From Flavobacterium sp. SLB02 (GTDB lineage: Bacteria > Bacteroidota > Bacteroidia > Flavobacteriales > Flavobacteriaceae): 64,000 bases of DNA. This document shows positions 1 through 7,052 of this stretch, in pieces (position 1 is the first letter of the stretch; every line of letters begins with the position of its first letter). The translations under genes and the position numbers were made by a program. The notes below the pieces were generated by a model. The model did not search any database, had not been told where the DNA came from, and saw only the letters and a list, made by a program, of their open reading frames with translations. The stretch lies in the NCBI RefSeq assembly GCF_009664855.1, contig NZ_CP045928.1, positions 4,088,107-4,152,106 on the forward strand, in the 5' to 3' direction.

Positions 1-389
1 CTTGGAGTCATATAAGGTATTGTTCCAAGATAAACATCTTGTACAATAGTTTCAAAATCTTCGTGTTCTGGATCTGTACAGTATAGTTTTAACCTGGCTT
101 TTAAAGGCACACTATAAGTAAGACCTCTCTCTATACATTCTTGAATTGTATAACGTGGCGGATCTACAAAGTAATCTAGGAATTCCAACACAAAGTTGTT
201 TCTTGTATCTGTAATTGGGAAGTTTTCCATGAAGGTGTTGTATAACCCTTCGTTGCCTCTTTCATCAGATTTAGTTTCTAATTGAAAAAAATCTTTAAAA
301 GATTTAACCTGAACGTCCAGAAAATCCGGATAGTCAGGAATATTTTTTGTAGAGGCAAAATTCAATCTTTCAGTCTGATTTGTTATCAT
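1..389 (-). CDS. rpoB: DNA-directed RNA polymerase subunit beta, N-terminal part (cut by window edge)
   Basis: Translation of the minus strand from the ATG at 387-389 gives about 129 residues beginning MITNQTERLNFAST, followed by a segment typical of the beta subunit amino terminus (DFLDVQVKSF, then VPLKARLKLY). The protein is the large catalytic subunit of RNA polymerase and is normally about 1270 residues, so only a tenth is present and the rest lies to the left of the window. It follows rplL on the same strand after a 265-base gap, the usual rplKAJL-rpoBC order. The start is supported by family similarity; no Shine-Dalgarno is visible, as is normal in this phylum. Confidence 0.95.
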   Translation of the reverse strand, partial: MITNQTERLNFASTKNIPDYPDFLDVQVKSFKDFFQLETKSDERGNEGLYNTFMENFPITDTRNNFVLEFLDYFVDPPRYTIQECIERGLTYSVPLKARLKLYCTDPEHEDFETIVQDVYLGTIPYMTP

Positions 390-595
390 CAATGGACAAA
401 ATTTTGATTAAAAAAAAGTAATTTTTTGTGTAAACACACACTGTTTAATCTATACTTTCTTATTGTAATCAATACATCTTTAAAAATAAACCAGTAAAAT
501 TTGGTCCAATTTTTTTTCTTCGTATTGATCAAAAACTTTTTCGTATTTTAAACTATTTGATAATAAAACTTGATCTATTTTATTATACGAAAAAT

Positions 596-632
596 GGTTT
601 AGGCCATTGAGCGTTCACTCAAGACCTAAACC
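596..632 (-). promoter_or_regulatory. Long hairpin in the rplL-rpoB intergenic region
   Basis: An 8-bp outer stem (GGTTTAGG with CCTAAACC) encloses a second 5-bp stem (TTGAG with CTCAA) and a 6-base loop. On the transcribed minus strand it is followed by only a short run of T. Its position between rplL and rpoB matches where other bacteria have a partial terminator or an RNase processing site. Calling it an attenuator or processing site is inference. Confidence 0.6.
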
Positions 633-654
633 TAGTTCTTAAAACTGAGTTGAA

Positions 655-1026
655 TTATTTAAGCTCAACTACAGCTCCAGCTTCTTCTAATGATTTTTTA
701 AGACCTTCAGCCTCTTCTTTAGAAACACCTTCTTTAACGTTACTTGGAGCACCGTCAACTACATCTTTAGCTTCTTTCAAACCTAAACCTGTAAGTTCTT
801 TAACTAATTTTACAACTGCTAATTTAGAAGCACCAGCTTCTTTTAATACAACTGTAAATTCAGTTTGTGCTTCTTCAGCAGCACCTTCTCCACCACCAGC
901 AGCAACTACTACAGCTGCAGCAGCAGGCTCGATACCATACTCGTCTTTTAATATTGTTGCTAATTCGTTAACTTCTTTAACTGTTAGGTTAACTAATTGT
1001 TCTGCGAATTGTTTCAAATCTGCCAT
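655..1026 (-). CDS. rplL: 50S ribosomal protein L7/L12 (bL12)
   Basis: A 123-residue protein that forms the mobile stalk of the large subunit and recruits translational GTPases. The amino-terminal dimerisation segment (MADLKQFAEQLVNL) is followed by an Ala/Gly-rich hinge at about residues 35-52 and the conserved carboxy-terminal domain containing GLGLKEAKDVVDGAP, which contacts elongation factors. Length is typical. It follows rplJ by 91 bases and precedes rpoB. A long open frame on the opposite strand here is a codon-bias shadow. Confidence 0.98.
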   Translation of the reverse strand: MADLKQFAEQLVNLTVKEVNELATILKDEYGIEPAAAAVVVAAGGGEGAAEEAQTEFTVVLKEAGASKLAVVKLVKELTGLGLKEAKDVVDGAPSNVKEGVSKEEAEGLKKSLEEAGAVVELK

Positions 1027-1088
1027 TTTTTCTATCGTTTAAAATGATTTGTAAAATATAATTTATTTATTGTGCGCTAATTAAGCTA

Positions 1089-1108
1089 CCAGGAAACTGA
1101 ATTCCTGG
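1089..1108 (-). promoter_or_regulatory. Hairpin between rplJ and rplL
   Basis: CCAGGAA and TTCCTGG form a 7-bp stem with a 6-base loop in the 91-base gap between rplJ and rplL. No U-tract follows on the minus strand, so it is not an intrinsic terminator. It may protect or define the end of an rplL mRNA, which is needed in excess over rplJ; that role is inference. Confidence 0.4.
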
Positions 1109-1117
1109 CACGAATTA

Positions 1118-1621
1118 TTATGCTTCAGCTTCTTCTTCGCTACCAGCGAATTTGTTTTGTAAAGCTGAAATAATTCTTTGTGCTGGTGATTGCAATAATC
1201 CAATAAGTTCTCCAAGAAGTTCTTCTTTAGATTTGATAGTTGCCAAGGCATCTAATTGATCATCTCCAATGTAAATTTCAGAATTGATATAAGCTCCTTT
1301 TAATACAGGTTTAGCTGATTTTTTTCTGAAATCTTTAATTATTTTTCCAGGTGCATTTGCAACATCTGAAATAAATATAGCACTATTACCAGTCAATACT
1401 GAAGGTAAATCACCATAGTCATTAGCAGAAGCCTCCATTGCTTTTGCAAGCAAAGTGTTTTTTACAACCTCTAATTTTATACCTGCTTTAAAGCAAGCTC
1501 TTCTCAAGCTTGAAGTAGTTTCTGCGTTTAATCCAGAAATATCAGATACATAAATAATATTTGTACCAGCTAACTGTGCAGTTAAATCTTCAATCGCGAT
1601 TGATTTTTCTTCTCTAGTCAT
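1118..1621 (-). CDS. rplJ: 50S ribosomal protein L10 (uL10)
   Basis: A 167-residue protein that anchors L7/L12 dimers to the ribosome. It begins MTREEKSIAIEDLTAQL, contains the family motif around VVKNTLLAKAM, and ends in the helical tail (about residues 135-167) that binds L12. It sits 22 bases downstream of rplA and upstream of rplL, as in the usual operon. Length and order are normal. Confidence 0.97.
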   Translation of the reverse strand: MTREEKSIAIEDLTAQLAGTNIIYVSDISGLNAETTSSLRRACFKAGIKLEVVKNTLLAKAMEASANDYGDLPSVLTGNSAIFISDVANAPGKIIKDFRKKSAKPVLKGAYINSEIYIGDDQLDALATIKSKEELLGELIGLLQSPAQRIISALQNKFAGSEEEAEA

Positions 1622-1643
1622 ACTAAAAATTATTAACTACCAA

Positions 1644-2333
1644 TTATACTGCTTTAGGGTCCAATGCAATTGCAGGACTCATAGTGCTTGTAAGGTGAAT
1701 ACCTTTAATGTAGGTACCTTTAGCAGCAGTTGGTTTAAGTTTGATTAATGTTTGAATAATTTCGTGTGCATTGTCATAAATTTGCTCAGCTCCAAAAGAA
1801 ACTTTACCAATTCCTGCATGTACGATACCAGTTTTATCAACTTTAAAGTCAATTTTACCAGCTTTTACCTCTGCAACAGCTTTTGCAACATCCATAGTTA
1901 CAGTACCTGTTTTAGGGTTTGGCATTAAACCTCTAGGTCCTAAAATACGACCTAATGGACCTAATTTACCCATAACAGCTGGCATAGTGATGATAACATC
2001 AACATCTGTCCAACCATCTTTAATTTTTTGTAAATAATCGTCAAGACCTACATAATCAGCTCCAGCTTCTTTAGCTTCCGCTTCTTTATCTGGAGTAACC
2101 AATGCTAATACTTTAACGTCTTTACCTGTTCCGTGAGGTAATGTAACTACACCTCTAACCATTTGATTCGCTTTTCTTGGATCTACACCCAAACGAACTG
2201 CGATATCAACAGACTCATCAAATTTTGCAGAAGCTATAACTTTAATTAATGCAGCTGCATCTTTTAAAGAGTATAGTTTGTTCTTTTCAATTTTTGAAGC
2301 AGCCTCTTTTTGCTTTTTTGTTAATTTTGCCAT
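1644..2333 (-). CDS. rplA: 50S ribosomal protein L1 (uL1)
   Basis: A 229-residue L1 stalk protein that helps release the E-site tRNA. The signature region MPNPKTGTVT and the GPRGLMPNPK block lie near residues 130-145. It lies between rplK (13 bases upstream) and rplJ (22 bases downstream). In many bacteria L1 represses its own operon by binding a leader; I cannot identify such a leader here. Confidence 0.98.
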   Translation of the reverse strand: MAKLTKKQKEAASKIEKNKLYSLKDAAALIKVIASAKFDESVDIAVRLGVDPRKANQMVRGVVTLPHGTGKDVKVLALVTPDKEAEAKEAGADYVGLDDYLQKIKDGWTDVDVIITMPAVMGKLGPLGRILGPRGLMPNPKTGTVTMDVAKAVAEVKAGKIDFKVDKTGIVHAGIGKVSFGAEQIYDNAHEIIQTLIKLKPTAAKGTYIKGIHLTSTMSPAIALDPKAV

Positions 2334-2346
2334 TTCTTTCTCTTAA

Positions 2347-2784
2347 TTAAAAAGGAGCATCTCCTGATACAGTTATACCCATAGATCTAGCAGTTCCAGC
2401 GATCATGCTCATTGCAGATTCGATTGTGAATGCATTTAAATCTACCATTTTATCTTCAGCAATAGCTTTGATAACGTCCCAAGTAACACTAGCTACTTTT
2501 TTACGATTTGGTTCACCTGATCCAGACTTTAGCTTTGCAGCTTCCAATAATTGGACAGCAGCTGGAGGAGTCTTAACAACAAAATCAAATGATTTGTCTT
2601 TATACACAGTAATTTGTACTGGGCATATTTTGCCAGGTTTATCTTGTGTTCTAGCATTGAACTGCTTACAGAACTCCATGATATTAACCCCAGCAGCTCC
2701 TAAAGCAGGTCCAACCGGTGGCGACGGATTCGCAGCACCTCCCTTAACTTGTAGTTTAACTACCTTACTAATTTCTTTAGCCAT
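2347..2784 (-). CDS. rplK: 50S ribosomal protein L11 (uL11)
   Basis: A 145-residue protein that binds 23S rRNA at the GTPase-associated centre. The amino-terminal domain has the Pro-rich stretch GGAANPSPPVGPALG and the carboxy-terminal rRNA-binding domain has GTARSMGITV. It follows nusG by 67 bases on the same strand. The ATG is preceded by an A/T-rich stretch without Shine-Dalgarno. Confidence 0.98.
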   Translation of the reverse strand: MAKEISKVVKLQVKGGAANPSPPVGPALGAAGVNIMEFCKQFNARTQDKPGKICPVQITVYKDKSFDFVVKTPPAAVQLLEAAKLKSGSGEPNRKKVASVTWDVIKAIAEDKMVDLNAFTIESAMSMIAGTARSMGITVSGDAPF

Positions 2785-2851
2785 TTTTTAAAAAATTTAA
2801 CACCCTAATCATTGGAAGCGATTACGATGGTTATTATAGATGTAACAAAAA

Positions 2852-3403
2852 TTATACTTTTTCAACTTGCATAAAACTCAGTTCCAGTGGAGTTTTTCTT
2901 CCGAAAATCTTCACCATAACTTCAAGTTTACGCTTTTCTTCATTGATTTTTTCAACCGTTCCGTTGAAGCCATTAAAAGGACCATCGATCACTTTTACTG
3001 TTTCCCCTAAGTTGAAAGGGATAGCGCGGGTATCTGTATTTACAGCCAGCTCATCTACTTTACCTAACATTCTATTTACTTCAGAGAGTCTCAAAGGAAC
3101 AGGTTCTCCGCCTTTGATCTCACCTAAAAATCCAATTACACTAGTAATAGACTTAATAATATGAGGTATCTCACCAACCAAATTGGCTTCGATCATAACA
3201 TATCCAGGGAAATAAACTTTATCCTTAGACATTTTCTTTCCTTCTTTTACAGTAACTACTTTTTCTGTAGGTACTAAAACTTGGGAAACATAATCACCCA
3301 TACCTAGTCTGGCAATCTCAGTTTCGATATAAGCTTTGACTTTGTTTTCCTGTCCGCTTACAGCTCTAACTACGTACCATTTTTTCACATTATTATCTGC
3401 CAT
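2852..3403 (-). CDS. nusG: Transcription termination/antitermination factor NusG
   Basis: A protein of 183 residues with the NGN domain (KKWYVVRAVSGQENKVKAY near the amino terminus, FPGYVMIEA in the middle) and a carboxy-terminal KOW domain (VKVIDGPFNGFNGTVEKI). NusG binds the RNA polymerase clamp, reduces pausing and links to Rho or the ribosome. A GTG sits directly before the ATG, so the start could be one codon earlier at 3406. It follows secE by a few bases; the GGA near its start is part of the end of secE and need not be a ribosome binding site. Confidence 0.96.
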   Translation of the reverse strand: MADNNVKKWYVVRAVSGQENKVKAYIETEIARLGMGDYVSQVLVPTEKVVTVKEGKKMSKDKVYFPGYVMIEANLVGEIPHIIKSITSVIGFLGEIKGGEPVPLRLSEVNRMLGKVDELAVNTDTRAIPFNLGETVKVIDGPFNGFNGTVEKINEEKRKLEVMVKIFGRKTPLELSFMQVEKV

Positions 3404-3413
3404 CACAAAAAAA

Positions 3414-3611
3414 TTATCCTTTTAACCAGTTAAAAAATCCAGCCAAAGCTTTTGCAAAAAATTCGTCTACTCCCCATGTTGCCAAGGCGAATAAAACCGA
3501 AAATACAGCCACAACAATTGTCAATTTTTGAACCTCAGCCCAAGCAGGCCAAGTAACATTTGACTTTAACTCTTCGAAAGCCTCTGATAAATAATTCGTA
3601 ACTTTTGTCAT
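3414..3611 (-). CDS. secE: Preprotein translocase subunit SecE
   Basis: A 65-residue single-span form of SecE, the clamp subunit of the SecYEG channel in the inner membrane. The cytoplasmic amphipathic helix (YLSEAFEELKSNVTWPAWAE) carries the conserved VTWPxxxE motif and is followed by one hydrophobic span (about residues 29-50). It lies between tRNA-Trp and nusG, the typical flavobacterial order. Length is usual for the short form. Confidence 0.95.
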   Translation of the reverse strand: MTKVTNYLSEAFEELKSNVTWPAWAEVQKLTIVVAVFSVLFALATWGVDEFFAKALAGFFNWLKG

Positions 3612-3629
3612 TTGATATATTTTTTATTG

Positions 3630-3700
3630 CACGGGCGGAGGGATTCGAACCCCCATCAACGGTTTTGGAGACCGCTATTCTACCCTTGAACTACGCCCGT
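3630..3700 (-). tRNA. tRNA-Trp (CCA)
   Basis: The minus strand folds into a complete cloverleaf of 71 bases: acceptor stem ACGGGCG paired with CGCCCGT, anticodon loop CTCCAAA giving anticodon CCA, and T-loop TTCGAAT. No CCA end is encoded. It lies between tuf and secE and is probably cotranscribed with them. Confidence 0.97.
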
Positions 3701-3705
3701 AATTA

Positions 3706-3744
3706 AAAGCCAGTGATTTCAGTTAAGAAAATCAACTGGCTTTT
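3706..3744 (-). terminator. Hairpin after tuf, possible partial terminator or processing site
   Basis: AAAGCCAGT and ACTGGCTTT, extended by GATTT/AAATC across one mismatch, form a stem of about 14 bp just after the tuf stop codon. On the minus strand only four T follow. The hairpin may partly end tuf mRNA or guide cleavage before tRNA-Trp, letting tuf be expressed above secE and nusG. Confidence 0.55.
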
Positions 3745-3762
3745 TATAATTTGTTTATAGGA

Positions 3763-4950
3763 TTATCCTACGATTTCAGTTACCTGACCTGCACCTACAG
3801 TTCTACCACCTTCACGGATAGCAAAACGTAAACCTACGCTCATTGCGATTGGGCTTAATAAAGCAACATTGATAGTCAAGTTATCTCCTGGCATTACCAT
3901 CTCTACTCCTTCTGGTAAAGTAATAACTCCTGTTACGTCAGTTGTACGTACGTAGAACTGTGGACGGTAGTTATTATGGAATGGAGTATGACGTCCACCT
4001 TCTTCTTTTTTCAAGATATAAACCTCAGCTTTGAAAGTAGCGTGTGGTTTTACTGATCCTGGCTTAATGATAACCATTCCTCTTTTGATAGATTCTTTAT
4101 CAATACCTCTTAACAATAAACCTACGTTATCTCCAGCCTCACCTCTATCAAGGATTTTACGGAACATCTCAACTCCTGTAATAGTAGAAGTTAATTTATC
4201 AGCTCCCATACCAATGATTTCAACTGGATCTCCTGTATTAGCAATACCTGTTTCGATACGACCTGTAGCAACAGTTCCACGACCAGTAATTGTAAATACA
4301 TCTTCAACCGGCATCAAGAATGGTTTAGCTACGTCACGCACTGGCTCTTCGATCCAAGCATCAACAGCTTCCATTAATTCAATGATTTTTGGTACCCAAG
4401 CAGGATCATTATTCAATCCTCCTAAAGCAGAACCCTGAACTACAGGACCATTATCTCCATCATATTCGTAGAAAGATAATAAATCTCTGATTTCCATCTC
4501 AACAAGCTCTAACAATTCAGCATCATCAACCATATCCACTTTGTTCATGAAAACAACGATTCTTGGAATACCTACCTGACGACCTAAAAGGATGTGCTCA
4601 CGAGTTTGTGGCATTGGACCATCTGTAGCAGCAACTACTAAGATAGCTCCGTCCATTTGAGCAGCACCAGTAACCATGTTCTTTACGTAATCCGCGTGAC
4701 CTGGACAGTCAACGTGAGCGTAGTGACGGTTAGCTGTTTCATACTCTACGTGTGATGTATTAATAGTAATACCTCTTTCTTTCTCCTCTGGAGCGTTATC
4801 GATTTGATCAAACGATTTTGCTTGACAGTAACCAGCATCAGACAATACTTTTGTAATTGCTGCAGTTAATGTAGTTTTCCCGTGATCCACGTGTCCAATT
4901 GTACCTATGTTTAAGTGCGGTTTGGAACGATTAAAATTCTCCTTTGCCAT
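3763..4950 (-). CDS. tuf: Elongation factor Tu
   Basis: A 395-residue GTPase that delivers aminoacyl-tRNA to the ribosome. GTP-binding motifs are complete: G1 GHVDHGKT near residue 19, G3 DCPGHADY near 80 and G4 NKVD near 135, followed by domains 2 and 3 ending in GGRTVGAGQVTEIV. It sits between tRNA-Thr(GGT) and tRNA-Trp in a tRNA-tuf-secE-nusG operon. It is the only tuf copy in the window. No Shine-Dalgarno precedes the ATG. Confidence 0.99.
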   Translation of the reverse strand: MAKENFNRSKPHLNIGTIGHVDHGKTTLTAAITKVLSDAGYCQAKSFDQIDNAPEEKERGITINTSHVEYETANRHYAHVDCPGHADYVKNMVTGAAQMDGAILVVAATDGPMPQTREHILLGRQVGIPRIVVFMNKVDMVDDAELLELVEMEIRDLLSFYEYDGDNGPVVQGSALGGLNNDPAWVPKIIELMEAVDAWIEEPVRDVAKPFLMPVEDVFTITGRGTVATGRIETGIANTGDPVEIIGMGADKLTSTITGVEMFRKILDRGEAGDNVGLLLRGIDKESIKRGMVIIKPGSVKPHATFKAEVYILKKEEGGRHTPFHNNYRPQFYVRTTDVTGVITLPEGVEMVMPGDNLTINVALLSPIAMSVGLRFAIREGGRTVGAGQVTEIVG

Positions 4951-5005
4951 TTTACTTAATTTTTAATCTTAGTTATATATTAATTTTCAATTTCCTACTT
5001 ACTTG

Positions 5006-5077
5006 AGCCAACTACGGGAATTGAACCCGTGACCTCTTCCTTACCAAGGAAGCACTCTACCTCTGAGCTAAGTCGGC
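5006..5077 (-). tRNA. tRNA-Thr (GGT)
   Basis: A 72-base cloverleaf on the minus strand. The acceptor stem GCCGACT pairs with AGTTGGC, including one G-U pair. The anticodon stem CTTCC/GGAAG holds loop TTGGTAA with anticodon GGT, and the T-arm is CGGGTTCAATTCCCG. It is one of three tRNAs upstream of tuf. A tRNA-Gly that I would have expected from memory in this cluster is not seen between it and tRNA-Tyr. Confidence 0.96.
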
Positions 5078-5159
5078 AGAGAGTTCTGATTTAGATTGTA
5101 TTTATGGATTTTAGTTTTAAAACCCGAAATCTACGCCCTGAAATCTTAACTTCTTTTTG

Positions 5160-5240
5160 TGGGGAGAGCAGGATTCGAACCTGCGAAGTTCACACAGCAG
5201 ATTTACAGTCTGCCCTCGTTGGCCGCTTGAGTATCTCCCC
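5160..5240 (-). tRNA. tRNA-Tyr (GTA)
   Basis: An 81-base tRNA with a long variable arm, as expected for bacterial tRNA-Tyr. The acceptor stem is GGGGAGA/TCTCCCC, the anticodon stem GCAGA/TCTGC has loop CTGTAAA with anticodon GTA, and the T-arm contains GGTTCGAATCC. It lies between the two tRNA-Thr genes on the minus strand. Confidence 0.97.
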
Positions 5241-5294
5241 TTTATTTTATCAATAATTGCATGAACAATTTCAAATCGCATTTGAAATATTTAG

Positions 5295-5368
5295 AGCCGG
5301 CGGAGGGACTCGAACCCACGACCTGCTGATTACAAATCAGCTGCTCTAGCCAACTGAGCTACGCTGGC
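5295..5368 (-). tRNA. tRNA-Thr (TGT)
   Basis: A 74-base cloverleaf: anticodon stem GCTGA/TCAGC with loop TTTGTAA and anticodon TGT. Two pairs are imperfect: A4 faces C69 in the acceptor stem (GCCAGCG against CGCCGGC) and T50 faces T64 in the T-stem (GTGGG against CCCTC). The overall fold remains convincing. It is the first gene of the tRNA-tuf operon, just downstream of a good promoter. Confidence 0.93.
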
Positions 5369-5382
5369 AATATCAATAAAAA

Positions 5383-5404
5383 AGTCCGCTATTTCTAACG
5401 GACT
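5383..5404 (-). terminator. Intrinsic terminator after hpf
   Basis: On the minus strand AGTCCGTTA, loop GAAA and TAGCGGACT form a 9-bp stem (one G-U pair), followed at once by TTTTT. It lies 55 bases after the hpf stop codon. Its upstream arm overlaps the predicted start point of the tRNA-tuf promoter, so transcripts from that promoter should lack part of the stem. Confidence 0.8.
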
Positions 5405-5405
5405 G

Positions 5406-5436
5406 CAAATGTAGCTATTTTATCTTTTAATCAAAA
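5406..5436 (-). promoter_or_regulatory. Promoter of the tRNA-Thr/Tyr/Thr-tuf-tRNA-Trp-secE-nusG operon
   Basis: On the minus strand a TTTTG box (5432-5436) is followed after 18 bases by TACATTTG (5406-5413). This fits the Bacteroidota primary promoter consensus TTTG / TAnnTTTG in both boxes and is the clearest promoter I found in the window. The expected start point is near 5400, about 30 bases before tRNA-Thr(TGT). Confidence 0.75.
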
Positions 5437-5459
5437 CATTTTTTAAAAAAAATTTTCAA

Positions 5460-5762
5460 TTATATGTGTGCTCTTATTTTTTCTTTCCTTTTCACCAATA
5501 CACGTTCTAGAGATTCTGCCGAAAGCTCGACTGCCTCTTCAAAGGTTTTGCATTGTTTTTTAACCAAAAAATCATCTCCCGGGACATTAATCTTAATCTC
5601 TACTGCCTTATTCTCCTTATCACTTGTTCTTTCGACCTTTAAAAAAATGTCAGCCGAAACAACCCGATCGTAATATTTTTCTAATTTATCCATTCTTTCC
5701 TGAATAAAATCTACTAATTTTCTGTCAACAGTAAAGTTAACTGCATGAACATCTACCTTCAT
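5460..5762 (-). CDS. hpf: Ribosome hibernation promoting factor, short form (HPF/RaiA family)
   Basis: A 100-residue protein starting MKVDVHAVNFTVDRKL with the beta-alpha-beta-beta-beta-alpha layout of the HPF/RaiA family and a basic end (LVKRKEKIRAH). Family members bind the 30S decoding region and inactivate or protect ribosomes in stationary phase. An in-frame ATG at 5786 would add eight residues, but homologous proteins begin at the MKV position, so I chose 5762. It follows xerC by about 34 bases, suggesting cotranscription, and ends before a strong terminator. Confidence 0.9.
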   Translation of the reverse strand: MKVDVHAVNFTVDRKLVDFIQERMDKLEKYYDRVVSADIFLKVERTSDKENKAVEIKINVPGDDFLVKKQCKTFEEAVELSAESLERVLVKRKEKIRAHI

Positions 5763-5796
5763 AATACAAATTTTAGGGTTAAACATTTAAGAATCA

Positions 5797-6690
5797 TTAT
5801 TTATTTCTTGGATGCGCATCACCATACACCTTTTTAAGCTCTGCTAAACTATTATGAGTATAAACTTGCGTAGATGCCAAACTCGAATGTCCTAATAACT
5901 CTTTAACTGAATTTAAATCTGCCCCGTTATTTAGCAAGTGAGTTGCAAAAGTATGCCGAAGCACATGCGGACTCTTTTTCACCTTTTCAGAGACTTTACT
6001 AAAGTATGAATTTATTAATCGATACACAAAAGATTCACTCAATTTTAACCCTTTTGCTGAAATAAAAAAATAATCCTCATCAATGATCTTCTCCACCAAG
6101 GCCCTTTGCTGCAAATACAAATCAAACTGCTGGGTAATTATAGGCAAAACCGGAATGATACGCTCTTTATTTCGTTTCCCCAGCACCTTAATTACATTTG
6201 AAGACAAATCAACATTGTACTTCATTAAATGTATCAGCTCGGCCCTACGCATTCCTGTGGTATAAAAAAGATCCACAATCAACTTATCTCTGACTTGCTC
6301 AAATCCGCAAGGATCTCCAACCTGCTGCATCAAATCTGTCAATTCCTTTTCAGAGAATGGAATCTGAACAATTTTAGGTGTTTTTAATGCTTTATGTTTC
6401 AGCATTGGACTCACCTCTATTTGTTTTGTTTTTAAAAGGAATTTATAAAATGCTTTTAAGGAAGACATTTTTCGATTAACCGATACATTGGAAATACCAT
6501 CATCGACAAGTGAGACTATCCAGCTCCTGATTTGACTGTAATTAACCTGTTCGATATTTTGCTGCTCAAAATGTTCTTTATTGAATGTTTCGAAAAATAA
6601 AATATCATTCAAATAAGCATTGACCGTATGTGGGGAATATTTTTTCTCCAATTCAAGATAATCACCAAACGCCTCTTTATTTGATTTCAT
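5797..6690 (-). CDS. xerC: Tyrosine recombinase XerC-type
   Basis: A 297-residue site-specific recombinase. The amino-terminal SAM-like core-binding domain covers about residues 1-95 and the catalytic domain follows. The expected catalytic residues are visible: Arg in TTGMRRAE (about 148), HxxR in HVLRHTFATHLL (about 242), His in LGHSS and the nucleophile Tyr in TQVYTH. XerC/D enzymes resolve chromosome dimers at dif. No integron or phage context surrounds it, and gene order (rpsU, xerC, hpf, tRNAs, tuf) suggests the housekeeping enzyme. Confidence 0.92.
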   Translation of the reverse strand: MKSNKEAFGDYLELEKKYSPHTVNAYLNDILFFETFNKEHFEQQNIEQVNYSQIRSWIVSLVDDGISNVSVNRKMSSLKAFYKFLLKTKQIEVSPMLKHKALKTPKIVQIPFSEKELTDLMQQVGDPCGFEQVRDKLIVDLFYTTGMRRAELIHLMKYNVDLSSNVIKVLGKRNKERIIPVLPIITQQFDLYLQQRALVEKIIDEDYFFISAKGLKLSESFVYRLINSYFSKVSEKVKKSPHVLRHTFATHLLNNGADLNSVKELLGHSSLASTQVYTHNSLAELKKVYGDAHPRNK

Positions 6691-6773
6691 AAGATTATAG
6701 ACTTTTTCATTTATTCAAACTCATATCCTAACTTAAAAAGAATATTATTTATCTCAAAATTAAGCATAAAAAA

Positions 6774-6806
6774 ACCGTTAGTATCAAAATTTTGATAACT
6801 AACGGT
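6774..6806 (-). terminator. Intrinsic terminator of rpsU
   Basis: ACCGTTAGT and ACTAACGGT plus an inner ATCAAAATTTTGAT palindrome form a long, almost perfect hairpin. On the minus strand it is followed by TTTTTTT. It separates rpsU from xerC, so rpsU appears to be its own transcription unit. Confidence 0.88.
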
Positions 6807-6828
6807 AATTATTTTTGAAAAGCTAATA

Positions 6829-7023
6829 CTAACTCTCTAAACCATCTCTCATGTTTTGGATGTAAGCAGCTTTTTGAATTTGTGCTCTTTTGATAACAGA
6901 AGGCTTAATAAAAGCAGTACGTGCTCTTAATTGACGAACAGTTCCTGTTTTATCAAATTTTCTTTTATAGCGCTTTAATGCTCTATCGATATTTTCTCCG
7001 TCTTTAATTGGTATAATTAACAT
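6829..7023 (-). CDS. rpsU: 30S ribosomal protein S21 (bS21)
   Basis: A 64-residue basic protein beginning MLIIPIKDGENIDRALKRYKRKFDKTG, the hallmark of S21. It sits at the 3' end of 16S rRNA on the small subunit. In Flavobacterium johnsoniae, work on the ribosome has shown that bS21, with bS18 and bS6, sequesters the anti-Shine-Dalgarno sequence. This copy has a near-perfect Shine-Dalgarno 8 bases before its ATG, a -7 box about 30 bases upstream and its own terminator, so it forms a single-gene unit with a short leader. Confidence 0.97.
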   Translation of the reverse strand: MLIIPIKDGENIDRALKRYKRKFDKTGTVRQLRARTAFIKPSVIKRAQIQKAAYIQNMRDGLES

Positions 7024-7031
7024 AATATTGA

Positions 7032-7039
7032 CACCTCCT
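7032..7039 (-). promoter_or_regulatory. Perfect Shine-Dalgarno of rpsU
   Basis: Minus strand AGGAGGTG ends 8 bases before the rpsU ATG, which is ideal spacing. The other starts I inspected in this window (tuf, rplK, rplJ, secE, rnhB, lysS and others) have only A/T-rich leaders. This contrast makes the site very likely functional and probably regulatory. Confidence 0.9.
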
Positions 7040-7052
7040 CTCGTTAAGGCTG

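Noticed and set aside
650..1042. 130-residue open frame on the plus strand opposite rplL
   Set aside because: The frame is a codon-bias shadow of rplL: low-complexity Ser/Thr/Ala-rich product, no homolog expected, and the reverse frame is an unmistakable ribosomal protein.
4031..4438. 135-residue open frame opposite tuf
   Set aside because: Shadow of tuf; no start signals, repeated Pro/Ser composition, and tuf is complete.
5079..5159. Search for a tRNA-Gly between tRNA-Tyr and tRNA-Thr(GGT)
   Set aside because: I checked this gap because some flavobacterial clusters have one; no cloverleaf can be formed.
5797..6690. xerC as a mobile-element integrase
   Set aside because: No phage, cargo or attachment site nearby, and it lies in a conserved housekeeping order.
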